Of a stretch of 64,000 bases of DNA, positions 55,701 to 64,000 are shown piece by piece. A program made the position numbers and the translations under genes. Within the stretch, counting starts at the first letter, position 1; every line of letters begins with the position of its first letter. Under the pieces are notes generated by a model. The model ran no database searches. It saw nothing but the letters and a program-made list of their open reading frames with translations, and was not told the origin of the DNA. Source of the stretch: Rutidosis leptorrhynchoides (Eukaryota; Streptophyta; Magnoliopsida; Asterales; Asteraceae); the NCBI RefSeq assembly GCF_046630445.1, contig NC_092335.1, positions 633,506,001-633,570,000 of the forward strand, written 5' to 3'.

Positions 55701-57216
55701 TAGCATAACAACCTTTTCTTATCAGTTTCTGGGCCTTCATACAGCTGATAAGGTTCAGCTTCGAGTTTCTCTTCTCCCCATAAATCATGAATGACGTTTC
55801 ATCCTTACGAGGGATGCAGATAGCTTTCTCAACGCCAACAACTTCCGCTCTTGTTTTGGACATCCAGTCCATGCCAATGATTACGTCAAAACTTCCTAAT
55901 TCTACGGGTATCAAATCGATTTTGAATGTTTCGCTAGCAAAGTTTATCTTACAACTACGGCAAATTTTATCAAGTTTTATTAGCTTACCATTAGCTAACT
56001 CTACAGTATGGTTGTCATCTAGAGGTAACAATGGACAGTTTAGCCTAGTGCAAAAGTTTCTACTCATATAACTTCTATCAGCACCCGTATCAAATATAAT
56101 GTAGGCTAATAGGTTATTAATGGTAAACGTACCCGTGACAAGATCAGGATCCTCACGCGCTTCACTGGCACTAATATTAAATGCTCTCCCACGTGCAGTT
56201 CCTTTGTTCTTTTCCTTATCAGGGCATTGATTTATAAAGTGACCAGACTTCCCGCATCCAAAACATTTCTTGACATCGGTCGGTTTTGTCTTTACTTCAG
56301 AAACGGTGGCATAACAATCTTTCGCCACATGTCCTTTCTTGTTGCACTTATCACAGACCACTTGGCAATAACCTGCATGATGTGTGTAACATCTTTTGCA
56401 GAATGGATGTGGTCCCTTATAATTTGGACTTGCAGTTGCCCCATCTTGTTTACCTTTAAAAGTTTCTTGTTTCTTCAGGTGAGTACTTTTGCCCTTATAG
56501 TCTTCCCATTTCCTCTTTCCTTCAGTTGTCTTGACTTCGGTAATTGGTGCCTTAATCGAACTCTCCGTGATCTGGTCCATGAGTTGGTGTGCCATACTGA
56601 TAGCTTCTTGCATCGTCTTTGGTTTGGACGATGTAACATTTCCTTTGACATTGATTGACAAACCGTCAATATACATTTCTATCTTTCGTTTCTCGTTTGG
56701 CACTAATTCGGGACACAACAAGGCTAGTTCCATGAAACGCTTTTCATAGTTGGTGAGATTCGCACCAACAACCTTCAGATTACGTAACTCAGATTCCATT
56801 TTTCTGATCTCGTTTCGAGGACAGTACTCCTCGATTAGCATCTTTTTCAGTTCTTCCCAAGAGATATCGTATGCCGTATCTACTCCTTCTGCTTTAGCAT
56901 AATTGTTCCACCAAGTAAGTGCACCGTCTTGCAACGTGCACGAAGCATACTTTGACTTGTCTCCGTCCGCACAATTACTGATTTTGAAAACGGACTCCAT
57001 CTTTTCAAACCATCGGGTTAGACCGACTGGTCCCTCGGTTCCACTAAACGTCTGTGGTTTGCATCCTTGAAAATTTTTGTATGAGCATCCGTTTCGTGGG
57101 TTTGTGTTCACGGTTGCTGCTTCGGATGCTGATTTTGCTGCCTCAGCTGCAGCAATTTTGTCATTCACACGTTTCTCGACTAGTTCCTCAATCTCAGCAT
57201 CCGACATTTGAGACAT
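52729..57216 (-). pseudogene. Gag-pol polyprotein of D with one nonsense codon
   Basis: A single frame from ATG 57216. Gag: [20 protein letters not shown] N-terminal region and a Gag core with [11 protein letters not shown]; two CCHC knuckles (from residue 288, [14 protein letters not shown], then [14 protein letters not shown]). Protease DTGAD at about residue 376. RT with [13 protein letters not shown] and the FIDD pair at about 712-713; RNase H with [11 protein letters not shown]. Integrase HHCC, then D1118, D1179 and E1215 of the DDE core, all present. The C-terminus ([17 protein letters not shown]) is the chromodomain-like tail of this lineage. A TGA at codon 881 (54576-54574) replaces an expected Arg codon, a CpG-type change; no frameshift is seen. 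The frame has no stop before the PPT: it runs through it and takes its last 11 codons from the 3' LTR. The RT-RNase H product would be truncated without readthrough. Confidence 0.93.
52765..52779 (-). other. Polypurine tract of D
   Basis: Minus strand TTAACGGGGAGGTAC, directly before the 3' LTR. Confidence 0.8.
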
Positions 57217-57659
57217 GTTTCTTCAATAAACATTTAAGATAATTAATCACGTAGAATATTATAGATAAAATGAATTGTCAATAGTTAATCGTAGCATATT
57301 AATAATATGAACCAATTATTATAAAAGCCTTTTCTTCTTATTAGCATTTTATAATTATTTCTAGGGTATTACCTACCCGTTAAGTTCATACATAATAGCT
57401 AGTACAAGGAATTAACTACTAAAATCCTAATAATATTCCACTATGAAAAATTATAGCGAGTTACTACGTTATTATGTTAATAATAATAAGAAGTAGTAAT
57501 AATACAAATAATCATTCCATGCATTTATTATTAATAAACCAAAATAATACAATACCATACAATACCGATATTTTACATATGCTTATTCTACATAACAAGA
57601 TAGAGTAGCACACATAAGCAATAGAATAGCGCATGGAAGATTTATGGTTGCGAGGTCGT
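57217..57659 (-). other. Spacer between leader ORF and gag of D
   Basis: AT-rich, no gene, contains the internal PPT copy. Confidence 0.5.
57366..57383 (-). other. Internal copy of the polypurine-tract motif (D)
   Basis: Minus strand TTAACGGGTAGGTAATAC, identical to B and C, about 150 nt upstream of the gag ATG. Confidence 0.5.
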
Positions 57660-58355
57660 TTATTCAGAACTATCAGAAGCTTCTTCCCATTTGGTTCTCT
57701 CTGCCAATTGTTTGTGTGTCCATGGTCCGACAGAAATTCTAGCAGTGTATTTAATTTTTGGTTGGGGTTTTGAGGTACCCGTTGCCTCCCTGGGTTTAAT
57801 ACAATAAGGGTGGTTACGGATCGAATGATCCTGTTCCTTTTTAATAATTAAGGACTTTTTATTTTTGTGGTTGTTTTTATTATCTATAGCAAGTTGGAAT
57901 TTCTCCTTAGTGACTTCTTTTATTTCATTAGCGAAATCCTCTTCCTCACTGATCTCATCTGATGATGAACTGTCTGAGTCATGTGTAGGAGAATATGATG
58001 ACGAACTGTCTGAATCATGTATACGAGAATATGTACCGGTGGTCATGATCCGGTGTCTGCAAGGCGGAATCGGCACAACCCGCTCGTCGGCGGTGTATCT
58101 GACCCAGTGTCCACGTTCGTTAAGAAATGGACGACCCCCGTTTATCCCAGGGCTCACGGTACCATCGAAACGATATTGTGGCTCCGGGAAACTAGGGCTG
58201 GGTGGAGCTGAGACCTCCTTTGGGTTTACCCAGAGTTGAGATTCCCCAGCTAACACAATTTCTTCTGTAATTGGAACGCCCTTTTTAGTTGTGGAGATGA
58301 TAGACTCACTATCCGATTCAGAGTCATGCAAAATGATGGGATTAGAAGAAGTCAT
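57660..58355 (-). CDS. Leader ORF of D (231 aa), function unknown
   Basis: Between the PBS and gag, on the sense strand of D. Ser/Asp/Glu-rich start (HDSESDSESI), a middle with PPSPSFPEPQYRF and ERGHWVRYTADERVVP, a duplicated acidic-Ser motif (HDSDSSSSY... HDSDSSSSDE), then a Lys-rich, strongly basic stretch and a basic C-terminus. No known domain recognised. It occupies the same place as the leader ORFs of B and C but shows only the general Ser/Asp-rich start in common. Intact although gag-pol has a stop. Confidence 0.6.
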   Translation of the reverse strand: MTSSNPIILHDSESDSESIISTTKKGVPITEEIVLAGESQLWVNPKEVSAPPSPSFPEPQYRFDGTVSPGINGGRPFLNERGHWVRYTADERVVPIPPCRHRIMTTGTYSRIHDSDSSSSYSPTHDSDSSSSDEISEEEDFANEIKEVTKEKFQLAIDNKNNHKNKKSLIIKKEQDHSIRNHPYCIKPREATGTSKPQPKIKYTARISVGPWTHKQLAERTKWEEASDSSE

Positions 58356-58536
58356 CTATCACATAATTGAAACAACAATTACGTTAGCATATAAATATAT
58401 CATATATAGTGTTTTTGACAAAATGATAAGCAAAAATCAGTAAAACAGATATGGTCATAGTCCAGACTCACTAATGTATCCTAACAATTACCAGTTAAAC
58501 ACACTAATGAAATTTCTGGTTCCCTATGACCTCAAG

Positions 58537-58548
58537 CTCGGATACCAA
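58537..58548 (-). other. Second PBS-like site in the leader of D
   Basis: Minus strand TGGTATCCGAGC, 10 of 12 matching the true PBS. The sequence downstream of it aligns with the sequence downstream of the real PBS in B and C. It is probably a relic of an older LTR/PBS border. Confidence 0.55.
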
Positions 58549-58764
58549 CTGTGAAACAGTGGGGACAACCCGTCCCACCCAGTGCCTTCCCAGCTAACCG
58601 CCTGGTGACCACTGAGTGTACCTCAGACACTGATTTTACGGCCTGCCTCTCGGCAAAAGCCAACCCGTAGGATCGCGAGGAGTAAGAGCCAATGCTTCAT
58701 CACAGGTAACACTGTGAGAACCTCCTCTATGACTAACCTGCCCTAACTGGACGGCATTATACCA
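58549..58764 (-). other. GC-rich leader block of D
   Basis: About 216 bp between the two PBS-like sites, with no ORF. A part of it (GGTACACTCAGTGGTCACC) is conserved in E at about 63280-63298 (GGTACACTCGGTGGTCACC). Possibly structured RNA or packaging signal; inference only. Confidence 0.5.
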
Positions 58765-58776
58765 GCTCTGATACCA
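58765..58776 (-). other. Primer-binding site of D (initiator tRNA-Met)
   Basis: Minus strand TGGTATCAGAGC, two bases from the 5' LTR. Confidence 0.92.
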
Positions 58777-58778
58777 AC

Positions 58779-60189
58779 TGTAACAACCCGTCAAAATCGC
58801 TATTGACGCGGTACGTTATTCATTGATTTCACAGTGAGGTTTTGACCTCTATATGATACGTTTTGATAAAAATATTGCATTCATTTAAAATAGGTGACTT
58901 TCTAAACATAGAAAGTTATAAACAAGTGGGCGATTACTTAAGTATAAGTAAATCCCCAGAAATACACAAGTCTTTATCTTACAGGTTGACATCACAGTCA
59001 AATTATTTATTACACAACGTAGTTTTGTTTCGAATGCAATAAAGTTTGAACAAAGCATGTGAGACTCCATGCAAGAAACAAGCACATCATAGCGGAAGCA
59101 GTCTAAGGACCTGAGAATAAAACATGCTAAAAAGGTCAACACGAATGTTGGTGAGTTATAGGTTTAATTGCTCGAGTCATAAGCATATAAAGATGGACCA
59201 CAAGATTTCATCAAAAGTTTATCAATAGGTTCTACGTAACAGAGCACCCTGGTAACTAAACTTAACGCTATAATAACAATTACCCTATTCGTTTTAATAC
59301 ACGCAAACCAACGTGTCATAAACTCAAATAACATACGTCCGTTAAAAGGCTAGCGCTACTAGCTCGGACGGGGATGTCAAGCCCTATGGATCCATATACA
59401 ATTATTCGCGCCCACCAGTCCATATCCTATGTACTGGCAGCTACTAGTTACCAAAGCTAAGGGATTTCCGGTTTAACTCAGTGTAGAATTAAATTAGTAA
59501 ATACTTGTGTCCATTGCGTATAAATAAAGTGCATGTATTCTCAGCCCAAAAATATTAAAAACATTTAAAAGGGGATCTATAAACTCACGGTTCAATATTG
59601 AGGTTCAATATTGTAGGCAAATTGCATAGACGTAATGATGGTAGACGACTGTATGGTTGGCCTTGGATTCGAGAACAATACCCCGAACAATACCCAATAT
59701 TTCCTTAGCTTAAAACGGCTTGAAACCCGAATTAAAATACCCTCGTATATACCTTATTATTATTAAACTTAAATTTAAATTTAAAATTATAATATAAATA
59801 TCGATTACAGAGAAAAATTTATGAATATGTTCGTCGAGCAAACTGGTGTATTTATAATACTTTTTCATTTACTGTAGCTCATGCGATCGCATGAGTTTTC
59901 AGTGTTTTTGCCATGCGATCGCATGGCCGCCTTATCCGTTTTTGTTTGCTAGTTCGTCGACATCAAATAGTGTACTGTAGCAAATAGTGTGTACTGTAGC
60001 AAATAGTGCTTTACTGTAGCAAATAGTGTTTACTGTAGCAAAGTCGGTTTTACTGTAGCAATTCACTGTAGCAAAGTCGGTTTTACTGTAGCAATTCACT
60101 GTAGCAAAGTCGTTTTCACTGTAGCTACTGTAGCAAAGCCGGTTTTACTGTAGTTAATTTATTAATTTGAAATTTTCTGGGTCATCACA
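58779..60189 (-). repeat. 5' LTR of D
   Basis: Partner of 51337-52764, very similar; one tandem unit fewer in the CTGTAG array. Hairpin at 59593-59613; palindromes at 59878-59895 and 59910-59927. Confidence 0.92.
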
Positions 60190-60194
60190 CAGCA

Positions 60195-62806
60195 TCTGAG
60201 AACAAATGCGGGTACTTCTGCTTCATCTGATCTTCACGCTCCCAAGTGAACTCGGGACCGCGTCTGGCATTCCGTCTAACTCGAACGATAGGAATCCTAC
60301 TTTGCTTGAGGGTCTTAACCTCTCGATCCATAATCTCGACAGGTTCCTCAATAAAATGGAGTTGTTTATCAACATGAAGTTCATCAAGAGGAATAGTCTC
60401 ATCGGCCTCGGCCAAACACTTCTTCAAATTCGACACGTGAAAAACGTCGTGAATAGCACCGAGTTCTTGTGGCAATTTCAAACGATAAGCCACGGGTCCA
60501 ACTCTCTCAATAATCTCAAACGGTCCAACAAAACGAGGATTCAACTTCCCCTTTTACCAAAACGTATCACGCCCTTCCAAGGTGATACCCTCAACATAAC
60601 ACGATCACCAGCCTGAAATTCAATATCGTTCCTTCTCTTATTAGCATAACTCTTTTGCCGACTTCTGACGGTTCTTAATCTTTCCTTAATCTGTACGATC
60701 TTCTCGGTAGTCTCATGAATAATTTCTGGACCTGTGAGTTGAGCATCCCCAACCTCATTCCAACAGACAGAAGACCTACACTTTCTACCATACAGAGCTT
60801 CAAACGGTGTGGCTTTAATACTTGCATGATAACTTGTTGTTATAAGAAAATTCAGCCAACGGCAAGTATCTATCCCAACCATTACCAAAATCAATTACGC
60901 ATGCCCTCAACATGCCTTCCAACGTTTGGATGGTCCTTTCATTCTGACCATCCGACTGTGGATGATAAGCGGTGCTCATATCCAATTTAGTTCCCAAAGC
61001 ATCTTGTAAGGACTGCCAAAACCTCGATGTAAATCGACTGTCTCGGTCCGAAATAATCGATACGGGAACACCATGTCTCGAAACAATCTCCTTCAAATAC
61101 AAACGAGTAAGCTTCTTCATTGAATCTGTTTCCTTAATTGGCAAGAAATGAGTTGACTTAGTGAGTCGGTCAACAATCACCCAAATGGTATCATAACCAC
61201 CCACAACTCTCGGTAACTTCGTAATAAAGTCCATCGTAATACCTTCCCACTTCCACTCGGGAATTTCAGGTTGCACCAAAAGTCCTGACGGTTCTGATGT
61301 TCAGCTTTAACCTTAGCACAGGTCAAACACTTAGCCACATCAGCCTTCAAATGAGGCCACCAATACAGCTCCTTAAAATCGTGATACATCTTTCCTGAAC
61401 CAGGATGAATAGAGTACCTAGACTTATGAGCCTCATCTAAAACAAGTTGTCGCAAATTACCAAATTTCAGAACCTAAAGACGTCCAGCTAAAATACTGAG
61501 TGCCATCGGTTTGTACCTCAATTGTTTACTCAAGCCTCTGACCTTCCCGTTACGAAATTCTCCTCCTGCAAGGCTTCTTGTTGTGCCTCAAGAATCTGCC
61601 TAGCGAGGTTAGTTCGGATTGTCATATTCAAGGCTCTAAACCTACGAGGTACAACTCTCTCTTTTCGACTCAAAGCATCGGCCACAACATTGGCCATTCT
61701 AGGATGATATAAAAGTTCGAAATCATAATCATTCAACGTCTTAACCCGTCATCGCTGCTTCATATTTAGCTGTTTTTGTTCAAGAATATGTTGAAGACTC
61801 TTGTGATCAGTGTACACTGTACTTTTGACCCCATATAAATAATGTCTCCAAATCTTAAGTGCAAACACAACAACTCCCAACTCTAAATCATGGGTTGTAT
61901 AATTCTGTTCATGGATCTTCAACTGACGTGACGCATAAACAATGACTTCCTTTCGTTGCATCAAAACACAACCAAAGTCTTGACACGAAGCATCACAATA
62001 GATAACAAAATCATCATTACCCTCAGGTAGTGATAATATCGGTGCAGAAGTTAACTTCTTCTTCAGAGTTTGGAAAGCAGACTCTTGTTCACTCTTCCAC
62101 TCGTACTTCTTCCCCTTATGCATTAAAGCAGTCAGAGGTTTCGCTACTCGTGAAAAATCTTGAATGAACCTTCTATAATAGCCTGCCAAACCTAGGAACT
62201 GACGAATCTGAGTAGGAGTTTTCAGAAATTTCCCACTTCCCAATTGCCTCAATCTTAGCAGGATCAACTTGAATTCCCTGTTTATTAACAACGTGCCCAA
62301 GGAATTGCACTTCTTTCAACCAGAACGCACATTTAGAAAAAATTCAGCATACAGCTCTTCTTTTCTTAACAAATCAAGCACTTATCTTCGTGCTCTTGAT
62401 CACTTCTTGGAATAGGTAAGGATATCATCGATGAAAACTTTAACGAATTTATCCAGATATGGGCTACACACACGGTTCATGAGATCCATGAACATAGCAG
62501 GTGTGTTGGTCAATCCGGACGACATAACAAGAAATTCACAGTGACCATAACGGGTACGGAAAGCGGTTTTTGAAATATCGGTTTCTTTAACGCGCAATTG
62601 GTGATAACCAGAATGGAGATCAATCTTAGAATAAATGGACGAACCTTGAAGCTGATCGAACAGATCATTAATTCTTGGAAAAGGGTAACGATTCTTAATA
62701 GTAAGCTTGTTTAACTCGCGATAATCAATACACAATCGGAATGAACCATCTTTCTTCTTAACAAACAAAACAGGAGCTCCCCAAGGGGACGAACAAGGAC
62801 GAATGA
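60195..62806 (-). pseudogene. Decayed pol of chromovirus E (RT to chromodomain)
   Basis: Starts abruptly inside RT ([16 protein letters not shown], about 62790), then [13 protein letters not shown], the catalytic pair in [10 protein letters not shown], RNase H (YCDASCQDFGCVLMQ), integrase with HHCC remains, SDRDSRF and [10 protein letters not shown], and a chromodomain-like C-terminus ([17 protein letters not shown]). At least five frame changes (near 62400-62340, 61740, 61500, 61270, 60850 and 60545). Gag, protease and the start of RT are deleted. It shares motif order with D but is clearly diverged. Not functional. Confidence 0.85.
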
Positions 62807-64000
62807 GGTAAAGTTGCAGCCAACAAAGGAAGAAATATGGAGAGTAACCATATCAGTGGTAAGTTGTTTAAGACAATTCCTTCAAAGGGGATAACGAGGA
62901 TCATGAACTTCAAAGTAAATTTTCATTACATTTCCGAAAGGAAAACGTACGAAAGGTGTGATGTTTCAACGAGAGTGAACTTCCTAGTACAATGAGCGAG
63001 GAAATCTAGGATTCATTCATATTCTTAAATTTATGTGCGGATGAAAAGAATGCGAATCATGGGTTATAAAGAATGGCCGACTCCAGGTAAGATGAATCTC
63101 CAAAAATAACTTCGCGCACCTCAAAGTATTGAATCCTAGGATTGATGTTTACGAGGGTGTTGCGGTTGACAACGAATATTGAGAGTAGAAACTCCTCAAA
63201 CGGTCTAGTGTAATATATATCCATGATACGCACTATAACAACAGTTGGGGTAGAAACCCACCTAGCGCCTTTTCTACAATAAGGTGACCACCGAGTGTAC
63301 CCCAGAAAATTGATTTATCGGTCCGCGTTTCGGCCATGTCCAACCATAAGAGGGAAAATTTTATGAGCGCAAAGACTTTCCAACAAATTTTATAAAACCG
63401 GAATTCAAAGTGGTGTAAGAGTTTCTATCAATGAACTTAATGGTAAGTTTCATCCTTAAACGGAGGATGAGAAGAACTGTGATCCAAACACTCTGTAGAG
63501 TAACGCGAAAATTTGATAAAATCGATCAAAGGAGTTTTGAAAAAGCTCTAAACGTTTGACGTGACAACATAAATGAAACGAAGTTCTTAGTAATTTAGAA
63601 GCATGTACAACGTGTACCATTTTATATAAAGCAAATTGACTTAGTCAAACAGCTCAATAAATGAGTGGTTTTTTTTAAAAAAAAAATAATTTTGAAGGTA
63701 TGATTTAGTATATACTAGCCAAAATAGGTGAGGGTAAATTTATTCATTTGAATCCATACGTACATATATGATTTTATAAATTGTATACATGACAAAATAT
63801 TTCATTACTTCTATTCGCCCATAATCCCGTGAGAACCGCCAAATTAAACAAATGTGTAAAACTCCCGATGATAAACAGAGTATCTGTATTTCAGAGGTTA
63901 CAAGCTGAAGTAAGATCGTGAAAGATCAAGTAAACGACTTGAATCGTCGTGCAACATTTGACCAACAAATGTTACGAGGTCATGAAAACCAATGAGTTAA
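62807..64000 (-). mobile_element. Leader remnant of E, up to the window edge
   Basis: No gene. At about 63235-63360 the sequence matches the GC-rich leader block of D, which places E's leader here and shows that gag and protease were lost by internal deletion (junction at about 62806). No PBS or 5' LTR was recognised before the end of the window. Confidence 0.5.

Larger units (their letters stand above)
51337..60189 (-). mobile_element. Tekay-type chromovirus D, nearly intact
   Basis: Minus-strand insertion in E with cagca duplication and LTRs of about 1.42 kb (51337-52764 and 58779-60189). On the minus strand: 5' LTR, initiator-Met PBS, a 216-bp structured leader with a second PBS-like site, a 231-aa leader ORF, an internal PPT copy, a single gag-pol frame ending in a chromodomain-like region, PPT, 3' LTR. 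One nonsense codon interrupts pol. It is the best candidate in the window for a lineage that could supply enzymes to B and C. Confidence 0.93.

Noticed and set aside
55382..56658. Several + strand ORFs of 90-143 codons opposite D gag-pol
   Set aside because: Mirror frames of a long coding region; codon content follows the minus-strand gene.

Overview
This window looks like repeat-rich DNA from a flowering plant nuclear genome. It is AT-rich, no host gene is recognisable as intact, and almost every base can be assigned to LTR retrotransposons of the Ty3/gypsy superfamily. The lineages (Athila-type elements with a tRNA-Asp-like primer-binding site, and Tekay/Del-type chromoviruses with an initiator-Met primer-binding site) are those that fill eudicot pericentromeres. 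A daisy-family (Asteraceae) host is my guess from the general look of the LTRs; nothing in the window proves it.

Layout. (1) 1-2441: 3' end of an Athila-type element (A0), inserted in the 5' LTR of the next element. (2) 2442-8551: element B, a non-autonomous Tekay-like element (+). (3) 8552-10154, 26122-27280, 35041-36681 and 45316-46216: pieces of one old minus-strand Athila element (F) with a decayed pol. Three younger elements have split it, each with a visible 5-bp target-site duplication: A (10160-26116, gatac), G (27281-35035, ggcca) and C (36682-45315, ttagc). (4) A carries gag-protease and an ATHILA ORF but no pol, and is itself interrupted by a 3.4-kb solo LTR (17633-21077, aatat). 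(5) G is a minus-strand Athila derivative with one gag-position ORF. (6) C is a second, better preserved member of the B family. (7) 46217-47917: unclassified repeat-like DNA. (8) 47918-51336 and 60195-64000: an old minus-strand chromovirus (E), split by D (51337-60189, cagca). D is a minus-strand Tekay-type element whose gag-pol frame is broken by a single nonsense codon.

How the parts work together. Only D comes close to encoding a full set of gag, protease, reverse transcriptase, RNase H, integrase and chromodomain. A, B, C and G look like parasites of other elements' enzymes, yet B/C, G and A keep open small ORFs.

The most striking signals are not genes. (i) A pair of roughly 16-bp palindromes built on GCGATCGC lies with centres exactly 32 bp apart at 11 places, in LTRs of both lineages (always about 19-25 bp upstream of the TATA box) and in Athila leaders. 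(ii) A promoter cassette of about 400 bp is shared by Athila and Tekay-like LTRs. (iii) The B/C family carries a captured fragment resembling poly(A)-binding protein. (iv) B/C also carry a conserved antisense membrane-protein ORF. (v) Copies of the lineage-specific polypurine tract lie inside the elements.
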